The notes under the pieces: model-generated
What the model was told of the DNA's origin: nothing
Database searches by the model: none
The model's input: only the letters and a program-made list of their open reading frames with translations
Assembly: GCA_030278955.1 (NCBI GenBank)
Contig: JAOANR010000008.1
Span: 40,841,301-40,905,300, forward strand
DNA length: 64,000 bases
DNA from: Hygrophila difformis
Taxonomy: Eukaryota > Streptophyta > Magnoliopsida > Lamiales > Acanthaceae
Reading direction: 5' to 3'
Translations under genes and position numbers: made by a program
Part shown: in pieces, positions 42,347 to 55,529 of the stretch
Layout of the letters: the number at the start of each line of letters is the position of its first letter
Position numbering within the stretch: the first letter of the stretch is position 1

Positions 42347-43685
42347 ATCTTATAAGGAAGGTTTTGTTAAATTAGTTCCCGTGTAAGTTATACCATCAAA
42401 CACTTGCAAATTATCCTCGTTTGGATCCGGAAATAAGCCAAGGGTCTTATTGTGTATTCTTGCTACTCTAATTGTTCATGTTTGGTTTGACAGGATTAAT
42501 TTATATTTATATATTATATATATTCACTTAAATATTCATTGTTCAATAGTTATTTCATAGTACTTTTTATGGCATGATATGGCATTCAGTTATTTCCTCT
42601 ATTCAGTTAGATTCACTGCTTGTCTGACTTCACAATCATTCTAAATTTCCCTGAACTTGTAGGTGCAAATTGCAGCATGAGGGATCTTTACACATGGGCA
42701 AATGGATTGTACGATTCAAAGATTGCCTATTTGAATTACAAAGTGTTTGGCACCACCCTAGATAGAATTTTGAACATCCTTGATCTATCCTCTAATATTT
42801 TGTTTCATGTAATAATATGCTAGGTTTGTGCCTTTCGTATGTCGCACCTACAGCGTGTCAATTATCTATCTTCAAGGTTTACTATTGCAATAGTAGTCCA
42901 TGTGAAATGTGAAGTCAATGTTCCATTCAGTAGCTCATTGTTTATTACTATCGTTTATTAAGGTTCTTGAATGCAGGTAATTCTACGGTTTGGGCTTTCA
43001 ATTTTAACGCTTTTGATTTATTCTTTAACAAGTGCAGTAGGCTCATGTCCATGGCTGTTTACAAGGTTTTATCCAGATACGAGAGTAACCAATTGCTCCT
43101 TGGACCAAGAATGCTTTCTATTGCGACTAGATACTTTAGAGGGCCTCAACTGGTTCTAGACTTGCAAGATTATGACTATTCTCTCGACATGTGAAGCTTT
43201 GGTTGTATGTTTTCTGCAATGGTGAGAATGATTCTTCTCAACATGATTTTTTTGCTTTCTGTAGATATTGAAATTCTCTACTATATCCCTTTTATCCCGC
43301 AGATGCTACATAATGCAACATCTTACTGCAGAAAGGGTGAACGTTGGATTATATTGTGTTCCTAAAGCGTATGGTGATTATTCTAATGTAACTTTGTCTT
43401 AAGGTTTCTATATATTAAATTATCATTTTATGAGGTACAAAAGTGAGATGGTGTTGCCTCGAGAAAGGTAAATCTTGAATGTGTGTGTTTGCGTATTACT
43501 TTATTTTGTTGGCCTGACTTTAAAAATTAGTTATTTTGATCACAGAGATGCCATGGGTTGGGGCAGCAAAGAAACAACTTCATGTCATCAAGAAGAGTAT
43601 GTATTTGAATGCTCAAATAGCACAACGCAGCAATTTTTATCAACTTTTGTTAGAACTGCAATCTCAGATTCAGTGTGTTTCGACT
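42347..43685. other. Unassigned sequence between ELP2 pseudogene and TEK3
   Basis: Short frames at 42620-42823, 42967-43194 and 43475-43723 have no motif I recognise. One part (43548-43690, PWVGAAKKQLHVIKKSM) sits behind an AG and reads like an exon, but no product can be named. Confidence 0.4.
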
Positions 43686-44271
43686 CCCAGTGTAATACCC
43701 AAGAATTTTCTAACATAAAATAAAACAATAATTAAATAAATAAATAATAAATAAAATAAATACCATAAATAAATAGATAAATCCAGCAAATAAATAAATA
43801 AATAAAGATAAGGAAATGAGAAATGAGATTTAACTTAAAAAGGAATTAAAGGAATTTAATTACATAAAAAGAATTATTAAAGGTAAGTAAATTGTACACC
43901 GAAACCCGACACTAATGAACTCGAGGATTCGAGTTCAAACATCCAATTAGACCCGAGTAAAAATTTAGAGAGAAAGTAGAAACCCGAAGATACCCCGGAA
44001 ATTGGAATTCGGGAGCATAGAGGGATAGAAACCCGAAAGAGAGGCGGAAAAGCACGATAGATCGCACGACCCGCCCGGACCGAAGTCCAGGCGAAGTCGG
44101 CGCGGTGGCCGCGCGGTCAATAGGCATAGGGCGCGCCACGACCGCGCCACGCGACAGATTCGCCCGTTGCGTGACTCTCTCGCCCGAACGCGGATTTTTC
44201 GACTTTCGGTTGAACATCTCTCGACCCAAGACCCTTGGGGTCAGATTTTGGACGCCCTAGGTCTTAGATAT

Positions 44272-44280
44272 CTATAAATA
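44272..44280 (+). promoter_or_regulatory. TATA box in TEK3 5' LTR
   Basis: CTATAAATA about 580 bases into the LTR; same at 62684-62692 in the 3' LTR. Confidence 0.75.
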
Positions 44281-45757
44281 AGACCTCCTAGGAGCTCCGA
44301 ATACTTTTACAAAACCCTACAACTCTCTACACATTCGAAACCCTAAATCCGGAGTCGTCGGAGGCACGAAATCAAGGCGAACGCTGTTGGACGAAAATTC
44401 TAAGATCTCCATAGTCGTGGTAAGTCTCGATCCAATCCTTGTTCTATATCCGATTCGAAAACGAATCCTAATCTTCTTCTTTCTTTTCTACACCTCGTAT
44501 TGGATCTAGATCGTAGAACCCGACGAACGGAGAGGAAGAAACGGTGGACTGGAAGCCACGCCTTCGAAATAGACGATCCCGGACGTTCACATCTCTGTAA
44601 GTTAACTCTTACATGGTTTTGGGATGAATTAAAACATTCAAAACTAAAAGATTAACATGAAATCGAAAATCTGTCAATTTATACTTTCTACCGACGCAAC
44701 AGATTTGATGAATTTTTCCGAACCTTAAAACGAACTCAAACGGAAAAACTTAAAACACGAAAAAAGTTCCTAAGGCTTAGATCTATCTACTGTAAATTTT
44801 TGAGAATTTTTAGAGATGATTTGATATGTGAAAACCAACCGAAAACGAACTGCTTGAATCTAGATCTTGAAATCCTGGACAGAACTTAGGAATGATCTTG
44901 ATCACGTTTTTGACATAGGATCTAGACTATTTTAGATCTTTGGCCGAACATAAAAGTCGTAGATAATTGTCTTAAGATGATCTCTGAAAAATTTCATCAA
45001 ATTTGGAGTTGAATTGCTATGGTAGAATTCGAAATCTTTAAACTGTGATACATTAAATTCGGACAGAATTATTCTTCTACGAAAACTGGTGATTTTGACC
45101 TGTTTAGGTATCTCGGATTGAAAAAGTTAAAACACGAAAGTTGTAGATCTCGACGTTTCTGAGTCAGTCGTGAAATTTTGGAATTTTTGGAATTAAATCT
45201 GATTTTAGAAGAATTTTAGAGTAAACTGTGGTTTACCGGAAACAAATCTTGAAATCTTGTTGAAACATGGAATTAACCTTTAGGGTTGAAATGAGTCGAG
45301 ATATTATTTTTTAAATGAATACAATTAAAGTAAGGTTTTTAAGAATTAAATCCCCTTACAAACTTGATAAATTAAAATTAGGGGTGAGTGCTCTGCAGGG
45401 TGCCCCCTAACTGCTTCACTTCGTGCCTTAATGAACGATGGTGACCCCGCGCGCTAAACTTGAGATATGATATTGCCAAAACGGCGAAATACAGAGCCTA
45501 CTCTCTCGTGAATATCCACATGGGTTTCCCGAGGCTCCGGAGTGGTACTGGGTATGGCTGATACGGTTGCGGCCGCCGGGCTACCGGCTAAACTTGTTGA
45601 CATCGCGATGCTATTGTGAAACTTTGAAATACCAAATTGGGGATGTAATGGGGATATTAAATTACATTAAATTAAATTAAATTATGGTTGATGTCCAATT
45701 AAATTATTTAAATGCTTTATTTAAATTATGACTATTATTCTAAGTCATGCGAAATGT

Positions 45758-45767
45758 GTTGTTAAAT
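45758..45767. repeat. Left target-site duplication of KAO1 (GTTGTTAAAT)
   Basis: Identical 10 bases at 55631-55640. Mutator-like elements usually duplicate 9 bp; the extra G could be part of the element end. Confidence 0.93.
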
Positions 45768-45870
45768 GGGCAAATTATAGTTAAAGGCCCACACCTCAAA
45801 ATACTTCATGTATAAGACAAGTGTACTAAATACGTTATGTATAACAACCTATATACTCAATACATACTAA
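45768..45870 (+). repeat. KAO1 left terminal inverted repeat (degenerate, about 100 bp)
   Basis: TTAAAGGCCC, CAAAATACTT, TATAAGACAAGTGTACTAAA correspond to AGAAAGGCCCC, GAAATACTCA and ATACAAGACACGCGTACCAA on the opposite strand of the right end. Confidence 0.75.
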
Positions 45871-46300
45871 TTCAGACACCCAGGAAATAAAGTAAATCAA
45901 TATTCAAAATTGAGGCTGAAAATACCGAAATACCCTCCCTTTTGTACTTGATTCTGACTGTTGATGGTGACATGTGGAGAGAGGCACAACAGCCATTAAT
46001 CTTCCTAGGCACAATCGAACTCACGTTTTTTTTGAAAATCATCTCTTCCCCGTCGGAGTGAAGAAATGGAGACACCATTGGCGAGCTGAGCGAAGCTTCT
46101 CCGGAAGCCACAACGGGTGGGAAGGTTGGGGAAGCGTTGGGCGAGCTCCGTTCGTTGAGGCGACGGAAGAAAACCTCGGTTTCGGTTCCAGATTTGAAGG
46201 GTATTTGTTTTTAGATTTTAGGGTTCTCCACCTCCATTTTTAGGGTTTTCGGACCTCCTCCACTTTTTTAGGGTTTTAAGTACACGAAACTGCGAGGAAG
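45871..46300 (+). other. KAO1 5' flank of the transposase gene
   Basis: Presumed promoter and 5' untranslated region; GC rises after 46060. No clear TATA box found. Confidence 0.45.
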
Positions 46301-49031
46301 ATGGACGGTAGTGAGGAGCAATCGCGCGGCCAAGAGGTTATGCTATTTTGTCACTTCAACTCCGAAGTTCACCTTGTGAGGATTAGGGACGGCGATGGTC
46401 TCGCTGATTTGTATGCCAAGGTGACGGAAAAATGGCGAGAGGTATGTCCAACCACGCACACACTCCATTACGACGATCCTGATGGGGGATACACGATGGA
46501 GATCATGAACGACGGCGACGTGTCAAGGATGGGCAGCTTGAATCGGGCAAAGGGGCAGGCGATCGGGAAGATGAATGTGATGAACCGAGCAGAAAGAAGC
46601 ACAATACTGTGAGTGTAGTGTTAAAATGTATTTGAACGTCGCTGCTTGTTGCATTGAATTTTTGTATAACTGGTATGGTAGATAATGCTTTTGGTATTCA
46701 TCAAGTGAAACACACGTATTACGCATGTGGGGATGCGTGAGAGCGTGCGAATGTTGTTTCTTTTTATTGTTCCGCTTGTTTGTGATGGTATCTATTGGCA
46801 ATTAGAATTTTTCATATTGATTCAGTACGATCAGGATTCGCGTACATTTAAAAAGCTTGGTAACGGAATAGTTGCTTGTTTTCAATGAATTGGTATTAGT
46901 CTTTGGTTAGAACGGTATTATTTCTTCACTAAGTAGGTATACGGCTTGAACACTACTGTTGTTGTTTGAGCATTGAACATGTACTTCAGGGAGGAAATAG
47001 CGACACAGGATGACTGCGACGACAGTGACCTTGACGACGAGGAAGATCAAAGACTCATATGGGCCAATGCAATAAAAGGCAAAGGTCAGAAGTTCAGAAA
47101 TCAGGATCATTTTCGAAAGGTGGTGGCAAACCACTGCATTGCACTTCGGCGTGGATTTTACTTCGTGCACAACAACAAAACAAAAGTCCAAGTAAATTGC
47201 AGCATGGAGGGTTGTGGGTGGCGCATATATGCAGCGCTCCACAAGTCCGATGACTCGTTTGCAATACGCACATGCACGTTGACTCACGGATGCGGGGTGA
47301 ATAATCTACAATCGAGGACTCACCCAAACGCCAATGCAACATGGGTGTCATCCTTCATAAAGGACAAATTGCGCCGGAACGCGAATTACACGCCGAACAT
47401 GGCTATTGATGCTATTAAAGCTGCATTCAAAATCGACATTACCTACCGCACGGCATGGAGTGCAAAGGAGATTGCTTTGAAGGAGCTACATGGGGCAGAT
47501 GCTGAATCCTTTGACAAGGTGCGAGTATTCTGCAACCGCTTGAAAGCATCGAACCCCGGCAGCGTGGCTGATCTAGAGGTGTGTACGGATTCCAATAAGT
47601 TCAGGAGGGTGTTCATTGCTATTGCAGCTTGTGTTGAAGGATTCAAGGCTGGCTGTCGTCCACTTATTCAGCTTGATGGGACCCATATAAAGTCAAAGTG
47701 GAAAGGCGTAATACTTGCAGCTGTTGGTGCAGACGCAAATGGTGGGTTTTTAACCATCGCATTTGCAGGTATGTAGCTTTCACGGAACTGTTGCTTTGGA
47801 GCAAGGTTATATTGTATTCTGCGTCTGGATTTTGTTGTTCGGATTTTTACGTATTGGTGTTTAACTATATACGGTATTGGTGTTCAGTTGTCGATCAAGA
47901 GACGGATGAAAATTGGGAGTGGTTTTGTCAGAAGTTTAGGGCCGTCCTTGACCCACCGAATGAACAGGATTGGGGCGAGTACACTTTTTTCAGTGATCGT
48001 CACTCGGGTTTGATGAAAGCCATTCCGACCGTCTTCAATGGGAGTCATCATGGTGTATGCCTTCGACACCTTGTCGCGAACTTTAAAACGGAGGTTAATA
48101 TTTTTCCAATGCAGTACAGTGCAGTTGGTATTTTTTCTTGGGTGACCTGTATATCCCTTTTTGACACTGGTGTTACTCGTACACTATACAGGTACTTCGT
48201 ATGTACCCATACAAGAACAATGATCACTGGACTGGGGTGTTGAAGGCCGCAGCATATGCTCCGACGTATGAAGAAATGCTGAAGCACCTGAATAGCATCC
48301 TTGAAGCAATGCCCTTATCGTCCACGTTCCTTGCAAATTCTGATCCCTACAATTGGGCGAATTCCATATTTGCGGGAAAGAAATGGGGTGTGATGAACAC
48401 GAATCTTGTGGAGAGTTGGAATAATTGGATCGGGGCTGCAAGGGCAATGGGTCCGTATTCCATGCTCGATCAAATTCGAAAACAAGTCATGAAGATGATG
48501 AATGAAAAAAGAGAGGAGGGTGCGAGGATGGAAGGAATATTGGCTACTATTCCAGGAAAGGTATTGAGTGATAATTACGCGGCCTCCGGAGAAATGGAGC
48601 TTCAGCGCGCAGCGGGTTCATTGTTTGAGGTCCGGCATAGGGCGAGGATATATGCCGTAGATGTGGAAAAGATGACATGCACGTGTGGCTATTGGCAATT
48701 ATTGAGGCTGCCCTGTAAGCACGGCTGCGCAGCGATTGAAACACTGCAAGGTAATATTTACGACTACTGTGATCAGAATTACACGACTGCGTGCTACCGG
48801 GCGACGTATGAAGGCGTGATATATCCGCTGCTTGAAATTGGCGGTGAACATTTGGCCGAGCAGAATGATGATTTCTTCGTTCTGCCTCCAGATGTACGTG
48901 TGCAGCCTGGCCGGAGGAAGAAACGGCGCATACCATCTCGGGGTGAACTAAAGAAGACTAGATGTGGTTTGTGCGGCAAACGTGGTCACAACAGGGTTAC
49001 TTGTAAGGAGGCATACAAGTATGCGCGTTGA
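46301..49031 (+). CDS. mudrA-like: KAO1 MURA-type transposase, four exons, 710 aa
   Basis: Excises and inserts the MULE. Exons 46301-46608, 46990-47768, 47888-48093 and 48192-49031; every junction has GT/AG and the phases join without a stop, giving 710 residues. Order: acidic N-terminus; MuDR DNA-binding region (KGQKFRNQDHFRKVVANHCI, CGWRIYAALHKSDDSF, about 115-200); transposase core with Asp 332 (IQLDGTHIKSKW), Asp 399 (FFSDRHSGLMKA) and Glu 505 (NLVESWNNW), the DDE triad; SWIM zinc finger from Cys 594 (CTCGYWQLLRLPCKHGC); CCHC knuckle from Cys 689 (CGLCGKRGHNRVTC). The start MDGSEEQSRG is the first ATG in frame. All catalytic and zinc residues are present, so the protein is plausibly active in the nucleus. 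Confidence 0.93.
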
Positions 49032-50536
49032 TGAACTCTGTCATTCGTGGATGCGAAGAATGGTGTGGGAATGACGTAATTGGGTATTTCTGCAGCAAGA
49101 AACTATTGTGTCCAACTTTTGTCGTCGGTGATTAAACTTTGAGCATATCCGTGTAAATGCATCACTGTATATTTTTGACATGGTTTCATCTTGTGAAACT
49201 GTTCCGTATCGGACGGTTTCAAGGAATGATACCATATGAATATGGAACACTATATATTTTGGCAATGTCCTTATGGAATTGGAATCCCACTTGTTTTGAA
49301 TCTGCTTATTGATTATATTTTGGCAATGTCCTTATGGAATTCATATGTTGTATGTTGAAATGTAATGGTACGCGCAGCTATTACGGGGGTTACTCAGAAA
49401 AAATTTAGCTCTGCCTTGAACGCGACATACCTATGGATGAACTATGCCAATACCAGTGTACGATGCGTTCACATACTGTTATCCCTCACCCACAGGATGT
49501 TTCGTGTGTTTTACTACCATATTTGTTTAATTTTGTTGGTTTTTGCTTAATTTATGGATGCCCAAACATAGTTGTACGATCACCGACATGAAATACTATG
49601 GGCTGTCATTAGATACCTCATTCAAACCATAATTCAATATCAATTGTCTACAACCTTCTTAATCACATTAAAAGTATCAGTTTCCTTTGATGGCCATACC
49701 GTCATTAATGTCAATAGATACCATATATCTTTCTTATAGTACCGTTATGGTTGATAGGGATAATAGCATGAACAAATCAAGACAATGCATTGTCCATTAG
49801 AATTGAATGACTAACTCATGCCTCTATGTTTAAACGTTCAAGCCTCATTCATTGTTTCGTGGAGAAGTCCGTATAATGGATAAAAGTATCAGTTTCCTTT
49901 GACTGCCATACCGACAATAATGTTACTAGATACCACATATCTATTTGTATAATACCGTCTTGGATGATTGGGATAATAGCATTAACAAATCAAGACAATC
50001 CATTCAATGAATGGCTGAGTCATTCCTCTATGGTTTGGTATGCAACACTTACCAACTTCTCTACCCTTTGGATACTAATACAGTTGTTGAAGGGTAGGTT
50101 GCCCATGTAACATGTTTGTAGAGCAAACCATTGCCCATGTAATTGAATGTCTCAAGCAAACCATCGGATGTAGAGCAACACTTAATATCGTAGACCAACC
50201 CATTGGATACTAATACATTGCGTCAAGTGTACATCGTACAACTATTGAGAAAATGTGCACGCGTTCAAATTATTGCAATGTTTTATGTCGGTCGAGCATG
50301 CACTATTCGACATCGTATTAGAGAAAATGATTCAAAATACCAATTCATACGAATAATACTGATGTCCATCCATACGTACGTCAATCCAAAGAACCATTAA
50401 TACAAACTCCCAAAACGCTGTCCCACAGCAATATACCATTCATCCACAATCCAAATACCATGAATGAAGCATAAACAATACTGGTGTCCATCAAACAGCA
50501 AACCATCAATCCCAACGATCATAAAACAAACGTGTG
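49032..50536. other. KAO1 intergenic region between convergent genes
   Basis: 1.5 kb of AT-rich sequence with 3' ends of both genes. Two similar blocks repeat loosely (AAAGTATCAGTTTCCTTTGA at about 49670 and 49883, each followed by ATACCATATATC/ATACCACATATC), an imperfect direct repeat about 210 bases apart. No gene seen. Confidence 0.55.
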
Positions 50537-53500
50537 TCACATTGCATCCTTACCAAGAGATGGGTCATGAGACGGAGGGGCAGCCAACGTCGCTGCGGGA
50601 TCATCAGTGCCAGGAGTAGGAAGGGCAGGAGCATGAGGAGGGCCGGCATCCGTTGTCGTGGGCTCGGACAGGACATGAGGAGGGCCGGCATCCGCCGCTG
50701 CGGAATCGGGCCGGACAGGTGCAGTAGGGGCAGGAGCATGAGGAGGGGCACCATCCGTCGGTGCGGAATCAGGACGGGCACCCACAGGAGGGACAGGATC
50801 ATGCGGAGGGGCAGGATCAGTTTTCGGCGGCTGAGTGGCATAAGCGGGATTTCTTGGTTTGGTAACCGGTGCCAACAACCCCAGAACTGCGGGAGCGTAT
50901 ATTTGAAGCGGGACCGGACAGTGAACAACATTTGGGGCGGGCACATCTGGAGAAGCGGGATCCTCAACATTGGGCTCGGTCACCTTCGGATCGGCGGGAT
51001 CATCGGCAGTGGGGTGGGGCACCTTTGCAGCAGCGGGATCCTCAAGAATGGGCTCTGCATCCTTCGGATCGGCATGAGCGACAACAGTGGGGTCGGGCAC
51101 ATTCGGATCCGCCGCATCCACAACACTGGGGTCGGCCACCTTTGGATCCGCCTGATCCACAACACGGGGCTCGGCCACCTTTGGATCCGCCTGATCCACA
51201 ACACGGGGCTCGGCCACCTTTGGATCCGCCTGATCCACAACACGGGGCTCGGCCACCTTTGGATCCGCCTGATCCACAACACTGGGGTCGGCCACCTTTG
51301 GATCCGCCTGATCCACAACACTGGGGTCGGCCACCTTTGGATCCGCCTGATCCGGCGCAGTCTGGTCGGCCTCCATCGCATCTGATTGACCCTCGACAGT
51401 GGGCCGGGTCAACACCGCCTCCTCCGCTGCCTCCTGAACAGTCCGCTCCATCGCATCCCTTAGAAGTCGCAACGCTACTTTGGCACGGTGCACCTTAATA
51501 TCAACAGTGGCCTCCATGTCCCAGAATGCAGGATCATTCCGCAAAAATGCCTCAGCCCACCACATAACGTGCACCCCGCAGTCCAGTTCTCCATCACCCT
51601 GCTGCCTACATGTCCTTCTTAACATGATGTCCTCGTTCACTGCCAAATCATGCTTGCTGTTGAGGTACCACACTAAAAACTCCGCCTGTGGGTCACAATT
51701 AAATACATATTGAAGAGCAACATTAATACCAGTTGTCTGATAGACGTATACCAAAATAGCAAGACTTAATACTGAATATATAGGTCTGGGTACCAGATAA
51801 AACATGACACATGGGGACTTACAATTTTTCTCTGCGCAACGGTGTTATCTGCCGGCCACAAGGAGTTCTGAATTGTTATCTCCATCTTCTGAAGGTCCAA
51901 CACAATCAAGAACCAGTGATAATTCGTCGTCACGGGAAGCAGCACGCAGTCAAGTCCGCCTGCGATCAAAATGCTAAGCCGTTCAAATTCATCGCGCCCC
52001 GGCTGCCAAAGAGTTTTATAGCTCTCCTCGAATGCATCAAAATCAAGCTCTCCCCCTTTCTTCTCCAACGCCAATATACGCGTCTGTTTCGGAGTAGTTT
52101 TATCCATAAGGTTGCAAAATAATTGGTGAAGGTGCATACGCATACAGTAAATTCAAAAAATTACTCACCGTCGTGTATGGACTGATGAACCCGACCCTCG
52201 TGGTTATTCCATTAGCATTACGGAACCGTTGGCTGCATATGAGAGCAATGTAACTGCCAACGAGATCATTGCATACTGCCTCATTAAAAAGCAGCAGCAG
52301 AATGCTCGAGGGCAGCACGGCGTAGATGCCTTGGCTCCACACAAATCCACTACCAAATGTACAATCCGAAAATAAATTAAACCCATAAAATCAGGAAAAA
52401 AATACTATTTTAAAGAATACCAATACCAATCCAAAGAAACCAGAGTACCAGAAAACAGAGAATACAATACCTCCCTTTTGGAGCGTCGATAAACTGCTCC
52501 AGAATCCATTTCTCTTTAGCCGATAGCCTGTCAGCGCCGGCATACCCCCTCCGGCCCGAATAACGATAACAGGTCTCCTCCTCAAAATCCATACGCACAA
52601 CAGTTTTTTTCTTTTCAGGAGAAGGGCCTGTGAGGTCCAGTACACGGTTCACACGCTGCTTTTTGCTGCGTGTATCCGGTGTATACAGAGGGGGATCCGG
52701 CTTACGCTTCCCCCGTTGTTCAGCTATAGACAACGGAACAAGTGTAAGCGGATCAAACGGTGATGGTATAGAATTGGAGAGAATTAACATTCCCTCGACT
52801 GCCGTTGCCACCTCATCATGAGATGGCCGTAAAATTTTCATCGCCATTGTATTATTTCCCTCATTCATACCTGCTGTCTTTGTTGCCTTCCGTGTAGATT
52901 CCTGCTTGCCATATGCCACTGCCCGGGCAACCTTCTCATTCACGTAGTCCTCATCACTGTCGTCGCCGTCCGAAGACTCTTCCACGTACTCTGAATCCTC
53001 ACTGCTTGCCGCCTTCACCTCCGCCTTTTTCTTCGCCTCCTCATCAGTGTCAGCCCCTGACACATACTCTCCATCCTCACTTGTCTCTGGTTCGTCGCTT
53101 GGTAAATCCTCCTCAATCTGCCAAAGAATCAGACAATACAACAATCTTCAAAAAATAATACCCATCTAACAGATAATTAAGCACCCTTCTTATGCACTCG
53201 GTCCAACAGACCAAAACGATAACATCGATGTATATACCTTTCCCTTTTTCTCGTTCGGTTCCTGTTCGGTCTCCAAATTCTCCTTCAACTTCTCTTCGTC
53301 CTCTTTCTTCTCCTCCTCCTTTGCCTTTTTCTTTCTCGTCGTCTTCACCCTTACGGGGATCTCGTCATCTATGGCCTTCTCCTCGGGGATTTTGGCCCTG
53401 CTGGGGACGGGCACCGGCACCACAGGCTCCACAAATCTCTTCTCTCTCTTGCTGATGCGTAAGGGCCGCAGGTCCTGTGCCCTCAGCTGTTTCAGATCCT

Positions 53501-54382
53501 CGCGACATTCAACAAGGTCACGTTGCGCTTCCTTCCATCTCACGAATCTTGGGATAATCGGTTCGACCAGTGGATCGGCCATGTGCGGAAATCGCTCGTA
53601 GAACCATCCCTACATTGGTAAATTGGTACAACAGTAGTGAGAAATAGGTATTCTTGTGATATAACAGTAATATTGTGTAGGTAAGAGCATTTTTATTAAA
53701 AACTCACCACCAGCCCGAAAGTGCAGCCATCTAAATACACCTTCCCCTTCTCATTATGGAGCCGCATCGAAGCAACCAAATACTCATGTGCGGCCGCACC
53801 CCAGGCATATTCCTCGAGTCGGTCTAACTTGTCCACGTGGTGAACAAGAAACTCGGGGACGGTCAAGGACGAGCTGGGGAACAAGAGGCAGGAAAAGACC
53901 ACCAAAACGTACGCCCTCGCGAAATCGACTGTATTATCCGTTCCAGCCAAGTTCACCATTAGCTCCACTAAATCCGGCCTATACAGAGCTCCACCATTTG
54001 GAAAATACTTCTGCTTGAACTCGGATTCAGGCACACACCTAGGGTGAACGTACATGCCTTCGTACTGCAGCCCCAACACCACGGAGTATTCCCATGCCTC
54101 GAACGGCACTGTAAATCCCTGTCCAAACACGAATGCACTTAAATTCCCGTTGAAGCACTCCACCAACGCCTGCAGCAACGTCTTGCTGCTGTACGTACCC
54201 TGCAGCTTTGCAAAGTGGTGGAAAGGAGTCGCTCTAATGGCTTCCCACTGTGCTTCAGTGATGGTGTTTTCAATAGAAGTCATGGCGTCTTGGAGGACAC
54301 TTATTGTGCATCGAGCTGTTATGGTAGCCTTCCCGGCCTCCTCGGTTTGTGACTTCTTCTTCTTGCTACGTCTAGGCGGCAT
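50537..54382 (-). CDS. KAO1 Ulp1-like (C48 family) protein, six exons, 1094 aa
   Basis: Exons on the minus strand: 54382-53708, 53609-53238, 53117-52471, 52349-52169, 52083-51823, 51685-50537; phases agree and no stop occurs. N-terminal domain (about 25-235: FHHFAKLQGTYSS, FTVPFEAWEYSVVLGL, GWFYERFPHM) resembles the PMD/DUF1985-type region of plant Ulp1-like proteins. Then a Lys/Glu-rich linker and an acidic stretch (about 350-410), a nuclear-signal-like KKQR, and the cysteine protease core: His 681 (NYHWFLIVLDL), Asn 698 (QNSLW) where the family usually has Asp, and Cys 748 (LDCGVHVMWW) with Gln just before. The C-terminus has 13-residue repeats and a Pro-rich tail. Family members remove SUMO-like proteins; the role in MULEs is unknown. 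Exon 5's 5' edge is the least certain. Confidence 0.85.
51105..51338 (-). repeat. 39-bp tandem repeat in the Ulp1-like gene (6 copies)
   Basis: GGATCC recurs at 51105, 51144, 51183, 51222, 51261 and 51300 with near-identical 39-bp units, encoding DQADPKVADPSVV-type 13-mers. More diverged copies continue on both sides. Confidence 0.95.
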
Positions 54383-55529
54383 CTCTATTAATTATGCCAA
54401 CAAAAAAACATACAGGTGTCATACACAACTCCTAATGGTGTTCATACGATTATATACCGCTATCCAGTTTGCCACATACAGAAATTACAAGAGCCCAAAC
54501 AACAATGTATCATCATTTCAACAACATTTCCTAAACTACAAAAGAACTCCGGACCTTATCGAGCAACATTAGACCAGAATAGAACATTTTGCAGAACCTA
54601 TTATCATTTCCAGCCAAGGTTCATCCATATCATCAATTTCACAAATACAGTGTAACAAATCATACCCGTTTTATGCACGAATGATACCAGTTTTATGCAC
54701 GAATGATATCGATTGTACAACCTAATATCGATTCAACAGATCATACCCGTTTTATGCACGAATGATACTAGTGAAACAATATACAAATACAGGAATCCAT
54801 CTTAATCGATATAACAATATTCTCACAAATGTAAAGAAGGCAACAAACATAATACCGAGGAAACGCATCAAGCAAATGGGTAAGCCAACACCCGGATTAT
54901 GCGTAACCCTAAATCGATCCAAAACTATCTCTACATTTCAATCAACACAAAGGTGGAATCTAAATCATAAAAACATTTCAAACCCCTAAATGAAGGGCAA
55001 CTCTAAAACCGAAGGTTCAAAACACTAAAAAAATTTAAACTTTCATCTTCCAACCGAAGAAGTAAAGAAGGTATGCAAGTATTACTCAACCATAACTTCA
55101 AAAAGCCCATTGCGTTGCATACCTTAGTTTCGTGAAAAAAAATTCCTAGCTTCCCCTGCGATTTTGAATGTTAGAACCTCAAAAAACCAAGTCCGTTTCT
55201 CTCTTCACGCCCGAAACAACCCTAGAAATTGTTTCCCGAATAATGTGGTTGGAGCGTCGCCGTTCTTGAGGCCTGTGGTGGTGTTTGCGCTGGTCGGATT
55301 CGGAATGGGAACAGGGGACGACGGTTTGAATTTGCTGGGGTGTTGAAGGGGAGAAGGTGGAAGACGGTGGAAGAACGTGCACATCAATTGCCCTGACGGT
55401 TTCAGGTCGTGGGGAGGCGAGCTCGACGGGACATAAAGTGGAAATGTCTTCTCTGCCCTTCTTCCTAAAGCTTGTGTATTTTTTGAAGTAGGGGTTATTT
55501 TGTCATTTCAGTAGTTTAAATATCAAAAG
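54383..55529 (-). other. KAO1 5' flank of the Ulp1-like gene
   Basis: AT-rich, with a repeat CATACCCGTTTTATGCACGA near 54661, 54688 (shortened) and 54743. Presumed promoter and untranslated leader. No other gene supported. Confidence 0.5.

Larger units (their letters stand above)
43691..45767 (+). repeat. TEK3 5' LTR, piece 1
   Basis: TGTAATACCCAAG onward, collinear with 62103-64000. TATA box at 44272-44280. Donor-like GTAAGT at 44420 and 44597. Ends at the KAO1 insertion; 45758-45767 is one copy of the MULE target duplication. Confidence 0.96.

Noticed and set aside
42967..43723. Possible additional host-gene exons downstream of the ELP2 fragment.
   Set aside because: Short frames, no recognisable motif, and no continuous splice model; listed as unassigned instead.
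50534..51498. Long plus-strand frames rich in GIG or DPPDPQH repeats.
   Set aside because: They are antisense shadows of the 39-bp repeats in the Ulp1-like gene.
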